From the NCBI GenBank assembly GCA_017052515.1, contig JAFHKR010000039.1, positions 2,037,767-2,101,766 on the forward strand: a stretch of 64,000 nt of DNA. Direction: 5' to 3'. Shown here piece by piece: positions 54,279-62,831 of the stretch. The notes under the pieces are model-generated. The model did not search any database, had not been told where the DNA came from, and saw nothing but the letters and a program-made list of their open reading frames with translations. The stretch comes from Fictibacillus nanhaiensis. GTDB lineage: Bacteria > Bacillota > Bacilli > Bacillales > Fictibacillaceae. The position numbers were made by a program, and so were the translations under genes. How positions within the stretch are numbered: position 1 is the first letter of the stretch; each line of letters opens with the position of its first letter.

Positions 54279-55244
54279 TTATGTAACAGGCGTTTCTGCG
54301 CCTTTTCCGTCTAATATACTTTGTATGTTTCTACATGCAAGTTCAGCCATTTTCATCCTTGTTTCAACACTTGCACTACCGATGTGAGGAAGGGCTACCA
54401 CTTGTTTCATCGAGAGAAGAGGGTGATCGACATCAATCGGCTCTTGTTGGAATACATCAAGACCAGCTCCAGCGATTTCTTTTTTCTGTAATGCCTCAAT
54501 CAGCGCAGCTTCATCAACCGTTGCACCCCTGCCTGCATTAATGAAGATCGCGCTATCTTTCATGCTCTGAAAAGCTTCTCGGTTAAACATTCCTTTTGTT
54601 TCAGGTGTTAATGGTGCAAGAGAAACCACAAAATCTGATTGCTTTAAAAGCTCATGAAATTCTTTATATTCTGCGTCGAGTGAGATCTCCCTATCAGGCT
54701 TACGGTTTCGATTGTGGTACAAAATTTTCATGTCAAAGCCCTTTGCTCGTCTCGCTACGGCTTCACCGATCCTGCCCATTCCAACGATCCCGATCGTTTT
54801 ATGATGAACATCAGTTCCCGCAAGTAATAAAGGTCCCCAGCTGTTCCACTTTCCTTCTTTTACATAATTAGCTGATTCAACAATCCTCCGCGCTGTTGCA
54901 AGGATTAGAGAAAAGGCTAAATCCGCTGTAGAATCGGTTAATACATCTGGTGTGTTACAGACCGTGATACCTTTTTGTTTGGCAGCTGCGACATCGATGT
55001 TGTCATAGCCAACTGCTAAATTTGCTATTACTTTTAGTGAAGATGCTTCATTCAGTACTTCGCTATCGATTTTGTCTGAAAGCATTGTGAGCAGACCATC
55101 TACTTTTTTGATCTCGGAAAGAAGCACTTCCCGTGGTACAGCCTTTTCTTCATGCGGCCACATGTTGATTTGTGCGATCTGCTCCAATTGTGCAACCGTT
55201 TCATTAGGTAATTTTCGTGTAATAAAAACATAAGGTTTTTGCAT
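54279..55244 (-). CDS. D-isomer-specific 2-hydroxyacid dehydrogenase (glyoxylate/hydroxypyruvate reductase type)
   Basis: A 321-residue NAD(P)H-dependent enzyme. NANLAVGYDN-like segment (VIANLAVGYDNIDV), Rossmann motif GIVGMGRIGEAVARRAKG, the catalytic Arg in NAGRGATVD, the Glu in QQEPID and the His in LPHIGSAS. It most resembles glycerate/glyoxylate reductases (GyaR). ATG 55244 follows AAGGAGTGAAAGCGT. First gene of a two-gene unit with the SDR. Confidence 0.9.
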   Translation of the reverse strand: MQKPYVFITRKLPNETVAQLEQIAQINMWPHEEKAVPREVLLSEIKKVDGLLTMLSDKIDSEVLNEASSLKVIANLAVGYDNIDVAAAKQKGITVCNTPDVLTDSTADLAFSLILATARRIVESANYVKEGKWNSWGPLLLAGTDVHHKTIGIVGMGRIGEAVARRAKGFDMKILYHNRNRKPDREISLDAEYKEFHELLKQSDFVVSLAPLTPETKGMFNREAFQSMKDSAIFINAGRGATVDEAALIEALQKKEIAGAGLDVFQQEPIDVDHPLLSMKQVVALPHIGSASVETRMKMAELACRNIQSILDGKGAETPVT

Positions 55245-55387
55245 ACGCTTTCACTCCTTGCTTGTTATTTTCTCATGTGAAAGTGAGAAAATAAAGCAAT
55301 GGTACTTATGCATTTAATTTTGTTAGTGCAAAGTGTAATCTAAATAATGGTTGCTTTTAGAGATTTTCTATTTTTACTTCCTGTGAA

Positions 55388-55641
55388 GTTGATTGTAGCG
55401 GAAGGTTGCCGACTCCTATGGGACGAGCGGTCAGTCCGAAAAGTGGAAGTGACTCGTTTAGCCCCGACAAGCAAAAGTTGAATGGGCTAGGAAGGCGCAC
55501 TTTGCCTTCTTGACCATTCAACTTGTGACCTCGAGGGGCTAGTCACTGCAACTAGACTGGTGGAGACACTTAATGGCGCAAAGCGGCAAGTGGCTCACCG
55601 TTCGCCCCATGGAAAGCGAGCAACTTGGAGCGGAAATCAAC
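55388..55641 (-). repeat. Dispersed intergenic element, long form (254 bp), reverse orientation
   Basis: It is close to the reverse complement of the copy at 17031-17285, with the same GTTGATT/AATCAAC ends, the CCTCGAGG block and the central hairpin GTTGAATGG/CCATTCAAC with inner GAAGGC/GCCTTC. It accounts for most of the 482-base gap between the dehydrogenase and yutH; nothing else but the yutH terminator is seen there. Confidence 0.88.
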
Positions 55642-55676
55642 TACTTTCGAAGACAACAATTTAGATCAAAACAATC

Positions 55677-55724
55677 AAAAAAAAGAGGTATAACTCAAAA
55701 ATCTTACTTTTGAGCCACCTCTTT
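55677..55724 (-). terminator. Terminator of yutH
   Basis: AGAGGTGGCTCAAAA pairs imperfectly with TTTTGAGTTATACCTCT around a short loop, followed by a T run on the minus strand. Confidence 0.85.
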
Positions 55725-55726
55725 CT

Positions 55727-56749
55727 TTAGATCATGGGTACAAGCCAATCGACCATTGGGATATTTAACTCTTGAACCGGAAGACCGATTGATCTGTAAA
55801 AGCTTTTTAAAAAGTATTCATTTTGCTTTTCATACGAGATTAAGTCAGTAAAGCGGCGGACATACAATTCTTTTCCGATATCTCTTTCATTGTTATAATG
55901 TTCATCCACTGTATCAAAATATTGTGATGGAAAAAGGAGCCTGCCGTATAGAAGTCTCCAAGCTCCCTTGGATAATGGCTTAACTTTTTCGTAATCGTCG
56001 ATCAACTGCAAAACTTCATGACTTCTAAATTCTGGCTGATAGATCTTTTCTCTGATGCATTCTGCAAGGTCTCTCATCGGACTATCGATTACCCAGCCAA
56101 CCGGCAGTTTAACAAAACTGTTAGAGGTCCGAATCCAGGACCGTTCGCTGAAACGATCATAGCAGATAGCAGCAGAACCTATTCCTTTAGGCCCTCTCTC
56201 TAGTTGGTAATCCGTGATATATTGAATCGCGTTCTCAGCCATTCCTTCATAATAAGGAAATGTCGTCAAAAACAATTGATCAAAATCATTCTTTTGTTTT
56301 CTCGCAGATATTTCCGCATAACGGTTATGCATTTCATCCACACGATTGATCCATAACTGCGGCCATTGCCCGTATGCGATTTGTTCTACCGGATAATATT
56401 GTTCCAGACCTTTTCCTCGCTTATGAAACTCTGCAAGTTCTGAGCCTATCTCAAAGCTACGATGTTCTCCTTTTTTTGGTTCCACTTTAAAAATGATAAC
56501 AGACTCTCCATCTACATAAGCACTAGGCATATTGGTGATCGTAGGCTGCAGAACAGGAATGTTTTCCTCTCCTCGTTGTTGTAGATAATCACTGATATAC
56601 ATCATCTCTTGCAGTTTTTCATAAGACATCTGCTGCTGTGGTATCACGATGTATTGGTTTCCTTTGCAATAGAAGGTCCGATAACCTGATTCAGATCTTC
56701 TATCTTCACATACTAGTTGATAATGATGAAACACATCTCTTTCAAACAA
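55727..56749 (-). CDS. yutH: YutH: spore coat-associated kinase-like protein
   Basis: About 340 residues of the CotS/YutH group, which have a protein-kinase-like (aminoglycoside phosphotransferase) fold and associate with the spore coat. The typical HRD-type catalytic motif is not obvious (ICYDRFSERSWI at the equivalent place), so it may not be an active kinase. TTG at 56749 is preferred, 7 bases after GGGGGG; GTG 56764 is open but sits on the ribosome site. Divergent from yutG, as in B. subtilis. Confidence 0.82.
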   Translation of the reverse strand: MFERDVFHHYQLVCEDRRSESGYRTFYCKGNQYIVIPQQQMSYEKLQEMMYISDYLQQRGEENIPVLQPTITNMPSAYVDGESVIIFKVEPKKGEHRSFEIGSELAEFHKRGKGLEQYYPVEQIAYGQWPQLWINRVDEMHNRYAEISARKQKNDFDQLFLTTFPYYEGMAENAIQYITDYQLERGPKGIGSAAICYDRFSERSWIRTSNSFVKLPVGWVIDSPMRDLAECIREKIYQPEFRSHEVLQLIDDYEKVKPLSKGAWRLLYGRLLFPSQYFDTVDEHYNNERDIGKELYVRRFTDLISYEKQNEYFLKSFYRSIGLPVQELNIPMVDWLVPMI

Positions 56750-56946
56750 AGCCGATCCCCCCACCCCTTCAGCTTTCCAGCGGTAGATCTTTTAAGAAGT
56801 TACTGAACACACCACCGCATGATTGGATACAACATTGTATGCCCATTTAGGCAAAGTGGTTAGCACTTTTTATAAATTCATAACTTTACTATGAAAACAT
56901 ATACTATACAAAGCTAAGGAGACTAACAGAGAAAAGGAGTACAAGG

Positions 56947-57444
56947 ATGCCAAACAAAAAAGTGGAAAAAGTCGAAGAAACTGCACGCAAACAGCTGAAC
57001 GAACGGGGCGTTACGGTAAACGATATTGCTGAACTTGTTTATTTTCTCCAAGTCCCCTACCATCCTGATCTTAAAATGGATGTATGTAGAGAGAACGTTG
57101 AAAGAGTCATCGCAAAACGTGAAGTTCAGAATGCTATTCTTACAGGCATTGCCCTAGATGTATTAGCAGAACAGAAAAAACTTGAACAGCCGCTTCAGGA
57201 AATATTGGCTCGCGATGAAAGTCTTTATGGGATCGATGAAGTAATCGCACTATCAATAGTGAATATATATGGCTCGATCGGTTTTACGAACTATGGTTTC
57301 ATCGATAAACAAAAACCAGGTATCTTAGAAAAACTTAACGATAAATCAACAGGGATGGTCCACACCTTCTTAGATGACATTGTCGGCGCGATTGCAGCGG
57401 CAGCCTCGAGCAGACTGGCACATCGTGCAGCAAATGAAGAATAA
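56947..57444 (+). CDS. yutG: Phosphatidylglycerophosphatase A family protein (YutG)
   Basis: A 165-residue protein of the PgpA family, with ERGVTVNDIAELVYFLQVPYHPDLKMD and GSIGFTNYGFIDKQKPGI as family blocks. Hydrophobic segments are weak compared with E. coli PgpA. It may remove the phosphate of phosphatidylglycerophosphate or act on another phosphate ester. ATG 56947 follows AAAAGGAGTACAAGG, and its own terminator follows. Confidence 0.85.
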   Translation: MPNKKVEKVEETARKQLNERGVTVNDIAELVYFLQVPYHPDLKMDVCRENVERVIAKREVQNAILTGIALDVLAEQKKLEQPLQEILARDESLYGIDEVIALSIVNIYGSIGFTNYGFIDKQKPGILEKLNDKSTGMVHTFLDDIVGAIAAAASSRLAHRAANEE

Positions 57445-57448
57445 AAAT

Positions 57449-57493
57449 AAGGCTTAAGAACAAGAGGATTCTCTTTGACTTAAGCCTTTTTTA
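57449..57493 (+). terminator. Terminator of yutG
   Basis: A 10-bp perfect stem (57449-57458 with 57479-57488) followed by TTTTTTAT. Confidence 0.9.
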
Positions 57494-57529
57494 TGTTGTC
57501 TGTTCTAAGCTTTGCAGTTCTTGTAAGGA

Positions 57530-57783
57530 GTTGATTTCCGTTCCAGGATGCTCGCTTTCCGCGGGGCAGGCGGTGAGCCCCTTGCCGCTATGCACCCTTA
57601 AGGGTCTCACCTGTCTAGTTACAATGGCTAGCCCCTCGAGGTCAAAAGTTAAATGGGTTAGAAGGCAAAGTGCGCCTTCCAACCCATTCACCTTTTGCTT
57701 GGCGGGGCTGAACGAGCCACTTTCACTCTTCGGACTGACCGCTTGTCCTAGCCGAGAGTCTCACACCTTGCACTTCAATCAAC
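57530..57783 (+). repeat. Dispersed intergenic element, long form (254 bp)
   Basis: It has GTTGATTTCCG and CAATCAAC ends and the central hairpin. In this copy the inner stem reads AATGGGTT/AACCCATT, pairing positions that form an internal loop in the copy at 17031. Open frames on both strands through it have no ribosome site. It fills the gap between yutG and yutF. Confidence 0.88.
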
Positions 57784-57841
57784 TTGTCAATGAAGAAGTG
57801 AACAAAATAACCCAAAAATAATTTTCAATTAAGGTACCTGC

Positions 57842-58612
57842 TTACTTGATCTCCCACTCATCCAATCCGTTAACGGTATATGTTGGGTGCACATCAATGT
57901 CTTCAAGGTGTTTCTTTGTTGTGACTCCTGTGTGAACAAGCAGCGTATCGATCTCGGCACGAATACCAGCTAAGATATCTGTTTGATAGTTGTCACCGAT
58001 CATGAGAGTTTCTTCTTTTTTCGTTCCGAGTGTTTCTAATGCCATCTCCATGATGATGGACTCAGGCTTACCAATAAATGTTGGTTCTGTTTGTGTAGAA
58101 ACCGTAATAACTGAAGTTAGTGACCCGTTACCTGGAAGAAGTCCTCTTTCTGTGGGTAGTGCGATATCTCCGTTTGTTGAGATAAACGTTGCGCCATTGC
58201 GGACGGCAAGGCAAGCTTTAGCTAACTTTTCATAGTTGATCGAGCGATCGATTCCGATCACAACAAAATCAGGATTCTCTTCTACCAGTTCCAGCCCTTG
58301 TTCTTGAAGTGCTTCTTTAATGCCATCTTCACCGATACAATAGACGGTCGCATTTTTCTTTTGTTCAGCAATATAGTTTGCTGTTGCCATACTCGTCGTA
58401 TACACATGCTCTGCTGATGCTGGTATATCAAATCCTGCAAGCACATCTGCCACTTGCTTTTTAGTTTTGGAAGAATTATTGGTTACAAATAAATAAGGAA
58501 GGTTATTTTCGTTTAATTTTTTCACAAAATCAACCGCCTCAACAATTCGTTCTGTCCCCCGATACATCGTTCCGTCTAAGTCGATCAAGAATCCTTTATA
58601 TGCCTTCATCAT
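57842..58612 (-). CDS. yutF: HAD-superfamily phosphatase (YutF, NagD-like)
   Basis: About 256 residues, HAD type IIA. Motif I is LIDLDGTMYRG with the nucleophile Asp, motif II lies in VTNNSSKTKKQV, and the C-terminal metal site is MIGDNYQTDILAG. It hydrolyses a phosphate ester; p-nitrophenyl phosphate is a usual test substrate and the natural one is unknown. ATG 58612 or 58609 follows AAGGAGAGAGC. It follows the SufR-like regulator on the same strand. Confidence 0.9.
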   Translation of the reverse strand: MMKAYKGFLIDLDGTMYRGTERIVEAVDFVKKLNENNLPYLFVTNNSSKTKKQVADVLAGFDIPASAEHVYTTSMATANYIAEQKKNATVYCIGEDGIKEALQEQGLELVEENPDFVVIGIDRSINYEKLAKACLAVRNGATFISTNGDIALPTERGLLPGNGSLTSVITVSTQTEPTFIGKPESIIMEMALETLGTKKEETLMIGDNYQTDILAGIRAEIDTLLVHTGVTTKKHLEDIDVHPTYTVNGLDEWEIK

Positions 58613-58650
58613 GCTCTCTCCTTTTATGTACCTTCTCATTTTACCCACTT

Positions 58651-58692
58651 CAAAAAAAAAACACACCTGAAGCTTTTTAGACTTCAGATGTT
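58651..58692 (-). terminator. Terminator at the end of the SufR-like regulator gene
   Basis: A 10-bp stem with one mismatch (58663-58672 with 58682-58691) enclosing the stop codon, followed by T10 on the minus strand. Confidence 0.88.
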
Positions 58693-59327
58693 TGCTTTTC
58701 TTCTTTTATCACATAACAGCAATAATCTCCGCCTTTTGCCATACACGTCTTTCGCTCAACAGCTTCTGTTTGTAGCATGCGCTTAAAGAGTGATAGCTCG
58801 CAGGAGCAGGCTTGCTGATATTCATTCGCTACTTTAGCGATCGGACAGTTGTACTCGGTGAATACAAAGGTATTAGGATCTTCTCCTCTTTCCCAGTCCA
58901 CCATGTATCCTGCTTCATTCTGAATATTAGCGAGTTCATTTACTTTTTGTTCAAACTCTGTGAATGTATTCATTCGATCTTTGTATCTATCCTGCAGACG
59001 ATTTTCACGTCGCTTAAACAATTCATCAATTGTTCCTGTGCCACTCACTTCTTCTATATCTTTTAAAAAATCGACGGTAAGTCCTGAATAGTTTCGTGGA
59101 AATTGTTCGTCACCACTTGCTGTAAGATGATAAAAATGGATCGGTCTTCCCATAGCCTGTCGAACAAGAGTCGTCTCAATCACATGATCACGTTCTAACG
59201 TGTTGAGATGACGCCGAACAGCCATTTCGGTTATTCCGAGGGACTTTGCCATTTCCGTAACAGTCATCCTCTTATTCCTTTTTAAAAGATAGATGATTTC
59301 ATCACGGGTTGAGGTGTGATTCTTCAT
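58677..59327 (-). CDS. SufR-like winged-helix regulator with a C-terminal Cys cluster
   Basis: About 216 residues. Residues 5-70 are a DeoR-type winged helix (DEIIYLLKRNKRMTVTEMAKSLGITEMAVRRHLNTLE). The C-terminal third has a Cys array: NCPIAKVANEYQQACSC, then KTCMAKGGDYCC. The first gap is 12 residues, like the C-x12-C of cyanobacterial SufR, which binds a [4Fe-4S] cluster. It may therefore sense Fe-S or redox state. The target genes are unknown; yutF lies downstream. The start is ATG 59327, with upstream ATG/GTG codons overlapping the ribosome site. Confidence 0.82.
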   Translation of the reverse strand: MKNHTSTRDEIIYLLKRNKRMTVTEMAKSLGITEMAVRRHLNTLERDHVIETTLVRQAMGRPIHFYHLTASGDEQFPRNYSGLTVDFLKDIEEVSGTGTIDELFKRRENRLQDRYKDRMNTFTEFEQKVNELANIQNEAGYMVDWERGEDPNTFVFTEYNCPIAKVANEYQQACSCELSLFKRMLQTEAVERKTCMAKGGDYCCYVIKEEKQTSEV

Positions 59328-59414
59328 GGTCATCACCATCCTTTATCACCATTTTATCGTAAATAAGGGTAAACGTACATTTTTAAATATAAATGTATAA
59401 AAACTTTTTTATCC

Positions 59415-59855
59415 TTATTCAGGTAAAAATGCGGAAACTGGCCCCAACTCTTCTTCTAGGTACCTTTTTATGTGTAATGGAAATGCAGAAAGTTCCTTCT
59501 CTTTTGATGCGATGGTATCATAAATGACCTGACTATCAGCAGATGTGTAGTCTTGAACGAGTGATTTTCGAAGGTTCACCACTTCTTTAAGTGATACTGC
59601 TTCATGATTCGGAATTACTTTTTCATCGATAAGGATATCAAGAATATCTTCAAAGCTTCCTGGATCGCGCATGATAAATCCATCGATGATCATATTACCA
59701 ACGTCCATCATCGATTCGATCAACATGTGTCCAATTCTTTCAACCACAAGTGTTTCGAGCTTATTTGCGGGAGTGGATAACTCCTTAAACGTATGGATTA
59801 ATTCGTTCATGTACACTAAATGTTCATTGATTTTTTTTCGATCAACAAAATACAT
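59415..59855 (-). CDS. yutE: YutE: HepT-like DUF86 protein
   Basis: A 146-residue helical protein of the DUF86 (HepT-like RNase toxin) fold, beginning MYFVDRKKINEHLVYMNELI, with MIDGFIMRDPGSFEDILDIL in the middle. The active HepT motif R-x4-H-x-Y appears here as RKSLVQDY: His is replaced by Gln. No MntA-type antitoxin is adjacent. It is therefore likely a non-toxic relative. ATG 59855 follows AAAGGTGATGACT. Confidence 0.88.
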   Translation of the reverse strand: MYFVDRKKINEHLVYMNELIHTFKELSTPANKLETLVVERIGHMLIESMMDVGNMIIDGFIMRDPGSFEDILDILIDEKVIPNHEAVSLKEVVNLRKSLVQDYTSADSQVIYDTIASKEKELSAFPLHIKRYLEEELGPVSAFLPE

Positions 59856-59959
59856 AGTCATCACCTTTTGTAAGTTTCTCTTGTAAAGTGTAACATAAAG
59901 TAAGAGCAATCATATGAACTCAAACTTTAAATTTTGAAGGGTACGAAGGAGGAACAAAA

Positions 59960-60229
59960 ATGAACGAAGAAACTTTTTTCTTATATGATGATAAAGAAAC
60001 AACTGAAACGCGCTTTGTAAGCTTTATGGGACGAAACACTCGCTTTGATCTTGCCATCACGAAAACAACAAGACATTACGGAAAATCTTTAGTTCTGAAC
60101 ATGATAGGCAGTACATATGCCATCATCGGTCAAGATGATCTAGAAGAAGAAGGTTATTTGGAACACGCGTTTAATCTAACCGAAGAGGACGCGATGGAGC
60201 TTCGTGAGTTTTTAGCTGATGTAGTTTAA
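59960..60229 (+). CDS. DUF3055 family protein
   Basis: An 89-residue acidic protein of the DUF3055 family (FFLYDDKETTETRFVSFMG, YAIIGQDDLEEEGYLEHAFNL). Function unknown. ATG 59960 follows GAAGGAGGAACAAAA. It is divergent from yutE. Confidence 0.85.
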   Translation: MNEETFFLYDDKETTETRFVSFMGRNTRFDLAITKTTRHYGKSLVLNMIGSTYAIIGQDDLEEEGYLEHAFNLTEEDAMELREFLADVV

Positions 60230-60330
60230 GATGTAATCAAAATGTACCAAAAAAGAATCATGCTTTCTTGGAGACACTTTAGATAAGGATACTTTCTTAT
60301 CCTAAAATGACCGAAGAGAGGATGGTTTTT

Positions 60331-60618
60331 TTGTTCGAAAAAGAAAAAGAAAAATATACCGATTTTTCGAATGTAGAGACTGGTCGTAATTACGTACTTC
60401 CTGAGGATTTACCTGAAGGCCCATATGGCTCACCCATCAAAAGAGCTTTAGGAAAATCGACTCCTTGGAGAGAAGAACAGCGTTATTATAGTGCCTTTAA
60501 CTATGAAAACAAAACCCTTCATGAAGGTCTGGAAAGACAAGATCCTGGTGCTCATCCTACACATGATGATCCAGAATATCATACTGAAAAACCTTATGAA
60601 GATTCTCGAGGTTCATAA
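60331..60618 (+). CDS. Small hydrophilic cytosolic protein, function unknown
   Basis: About 95 residues, strongly charged, probably disordered at the C-terminus (HPTHDDPEYHTEKPYEDSRG). It begins (M)FEKEKEKYTDFSNVETGRNY and contains LPEDLPEGPYGSPI. TTG 60331 has AGAGG 9 bases upstream, while ATG 60307 and 60322 lack usable sites. Similar short proteins in bacilli are annotated only as cytosolic proteins. Confidence 0.72.
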   Translation: MFEKEKEKYTDFSNVETGRNYVLPEDLPEGPYGSPIKRALGKSTPWREEQRYYSAFNYENKTLHEGLERQDPGAHPTHDDPEYHTEKPYEDSRGS

Positions 60619-60676
60619 GGGAAACTTGGCTTAACTTTATTACTTTATAAACCAAGCTGATTATCGATAAAACAAA

Positions 60677-60704
60677 GAAAAACCCCTGAATGACTCAGGG
60701 GTTT
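60677..60704 (-). terminator. Terminator at the end of yutD
   Basis: A 10-bp perfect stem (60680-60689 with 60695-60704) that contains the stop codon, with TTTCTTTG on the minus strand. Confidence 0.85.
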
Positions 60705-60970
60705 ACTTTTTTCACTACAAAATACGGACATCCGAAATTACAATATTCGTAAATGTATTCCGGCAAGGTGCTGATCTTTGTGTCGAACGTAGCCTTTTCA
60801 TGATTGTCCTCAAAAAAACCACGAAGTCGAAGCTGTTCGTAACCAAGATCACCTACAATATAATCGTATTTATGTAAGATTTCGCTATAGCGTGCTTTAA
60901 ATTGTTCCTCGTTAAAGGCTTCTTTTACATCTTCAATCACTTCATAGGAATAATTACCAACTGTAATCAA
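60695..60970 (-). CDS. yutD: YutD (DUF1027) family protein
   Basis: A 91-residue cytosolic protein. YDYIVGDLGYEQLRLRGFFED and FDTKISTLPEYIYEYCNFGCPYFVVKK are the family hallmarks, the latter with a conserved Cys pair. Function unknown. It starts at TTG 60970, 8 bases after GAGGTGAAG. Confidence 0.9.
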   Translation of the reverse strand: MITVGNYSYEVIEDVKEAFNEEQFKARYSEILHKYDYIVGDLGYEQLRLRGFFEDNHEKATFDTKISTLPEYIYEYCNFGCPYFVVKKVNP

Positions 60971-61091
60971 AAATGCTTCACCTCGTTTCCTGATACTTAT
61001 TTTACCATGCTTGCACTATTTTCAGCCAACAATTTCTTCGTAAAGATCTTTTACTTTAAGGCACTCTATAGAATAAGGAGGTGAAACACCT

Positions 61092-61703
61092 GTGAAAAAA
61101 CTAGGAATGTTCTTATTGATCGGTTTCATGCTAGCTGGATGCGGCGGCGGTGATCAAAAGAAGATGGGACAAGAATATAAATTTTCTAAAACCAATGTAA
61201 AAGATGAGAATCGAATTGGCAACAACATGAACTATGGGGACTTTGGATATATGCGTCATATGTCGGGGGACAAAGTAAAAACAGGAAATGCAGTTCCGTA
61301 CTTAAATCGCCAAAAGCTTGCCGACATGATCTCAGACATGGTCCTGCAGTTACCGTACATTAAAGATGTAGGTACATTAGTTACCGATGAAGAAGTTTTG
61401 ATCGGCTACAAAACAACGAACAAAGACCGAAACGCAGCGGCTGACCAAGTCAAGATGACTGGTTTCTCTGTTGTACCAAGGTATTATCATGTGTACGTAT
61501 CAGATGAAAAAGGAATGATCGACAAGATCGAACAGTATCAATCCTTAAACAATGATACAGAACAGATCGAAGGAATCATGGACCAGTTGATCCTACAAAT
61601 GAAAAAAGCGCCTCAAGGCAAGAAATGGAACTATGGGGAAAATGAAAATGGTGAGATGAACGGTGAAACAAATAGTATGCGTGGACAAATGGAAGGCAAA
61701 TAA
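61092..61703 (+). CDS. yutC: YutC: YhcN/YlaJ family sporulation lipoprotein
   Basis: A 203-residue lipoprotein. The signal (M)KKLGMFLLIGFMLAGC ends in a lipobox with Cys17. The YhcN/YlaJ-type domain follows (KLADMISDMVLQLPYIKDVGTLVTDEEVLIGYK and RYYHVYVSDEKGMIDKIEQY), typical of proteins in the forespore membrane. The GTG start 61092 follows AGGAGGTGAAACACCT. It lies divergent from yutD and converges on lipA. Confidence 0.88.
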   Translation: MKKLGMFLLIGFMLAGCGGGDQKKMGQEYKFSKTNVKDENRIGNNMNYGDFGYMRHMSGDKVKTGNAVPYLNRQKLADMISDMVLQLPYIKDVGTLVTDEEVLIGYKTTNKDRNAAADQVKMTGFSVVPRYYHVYVSDEKGMIDKIEQYQSLNNDTEQIEGIMDQLILQMKKAPQGKKWNYGENENGEMNGETNSMRGQMEGK

Positions 61704-61736
61704 AAAACCAGAAGCAGATTGTTGCTTCTGGTTTTC
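61702..61736. terminator. Bidirectional terminator between yutC and lipA
   Basis: AAAACCAGAAGCA pairs with TGCTTCTGGTTTT around a short loop, between convergent stop codons. Confidence 0.9.
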
Positions 61737-61742
61737 TTATAT

Positions 61743-62627
61743 TTAGCTGTTTTGGGCAGCAGCGTTCACTTGCTCATCTGCATGGTAAGAAGAACGGACA
61801 AGTGGTCCAGACTCACAATGCTTAAATCCTTTAGAGAAAGCGATATCACGCAGTTCTTTAAACTCATCTGGTGTATAGTATTTTTGTACTTTTAAATGCT
61901 TCTTTGTAGGTTGTAGATATTGTCCGATCGTCATGATATCAACGTTATTTGCACGCAGATCATCCATCGTTTCAATAATTTCTTCCCATGTCTCACCCAG
62001 TCCGATCATCAGACTAGATTTCGTCGGAATGTTAGCGTTCATTTCTTTTGCACGACGCAAAAATTCCATCGTTCTGTCATACGTTGCACGGGCACGAACT
62101 CTTGGAGAAAGGCGTCGTACCGTTTCAATATTATGGTTCATGATATCTGGCTTTGCGTCCATTAATGTTTTTAGTGCATCAAAATCACCTAACATGTCAG
62201 ATGGCAAAACTTCAATAGAGCAGAATGGATTACGAGCACGAACAGAACGAACGGTTTCCGCAAATACATGAGCACCGCCATCTTTAAGATCATCACGCGC
62301 AACAGCCGTGATTACTACGTGTTTTAAACCCATTTGTTCAACAGATTCAGCAACACGTTCTGGCTCTTGTAGATCCAGTTCTGTTGGTAATCCTGTTTTT
62401 ACTGCACAAAAACGACAAGCGCGTGTACAGATGTCTCCAAGAATCATGAAAGTAGCTGTTTTTCTGACAGCCCAACATTCATGGATGTTTGGACATTTTG
62501 CTTCTTCACATACCGTATGTAGCTTTTTCTCACGCATCATCTTTTTAAGTTCTTTATAATTTTCATTCGTGTTTAACTTTATTTTTAACCACTCGGGTTT
62601 ACGTACGTATTCTTCTTTCTTTGCCAT
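61743..62627 (-). CDS. lipA: Lipoyl synthase
   Basis: A 294-residue radical SAM enzyme inserting sulfur into octanoyl groups on lipoyl domains. The auxiliary cluster ligands Cys40, Cys45 and Cys51 ([15 protein letters not shown]) and the radical SAM triad Cys67, Cys71, Cys74 (CTRACRFC) are present, as is the C-terminal [13 protein letters not shown] with its Ser cluster ligand. Four in-frame starts occur in a row; ATG 62627, 6 bases after GGGGTG, fits best. Confidence 0.95.
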   Translation of the reverse strand: MAKKEEYVRKPEWLKIKLNTNENYKELKKMMREKKLHTVCEEAKCPNIHECWAVRKTATFMILGDICTRACRFCAVKTGLPTELDLQEPERVAESVEQMGLKHVVITAVARDDLKDGGAHVFAETVRSVRARNPFCSIEVLPSDMLGDFDALKTLMDAKPDIMNHNIETVRRLSPRVRARATYDRTMEFLRRAKEMNANIPTKSSLMIGLGETWEEIIETMDDLRANNVDIMTIGQYLQPTKKHLKVQKYYTPDEFKELRDIAFSKGFKHCESGPLVRSSYHADEQVNAAAQNS

Positions 62628-62831
62628 CATCATCACCCCAAATTTTCTTGGTCTTTCGTATAATGAACGTTCGTATTTTAATTTCTACTTAAACATTATT
62701 GTCCCATCAATACTCTACCATACGACAGGGGAAAATTCCAAACATGAGTTTTTTCCAACATTTTTCCTTCATGTTTTTTCTGAACTTCAACAAACTATAG
62801 ATAAATGAAAGAAAGGAGTGGATTGGGACGT

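Noticed and set aside
56829..56842. LexA-type operator between yutH and yutG
   Set aside because: The palindrome ATACAACATTGTAT lacks the GAAC-N4-GTTC core and has no SOS gene beside it.
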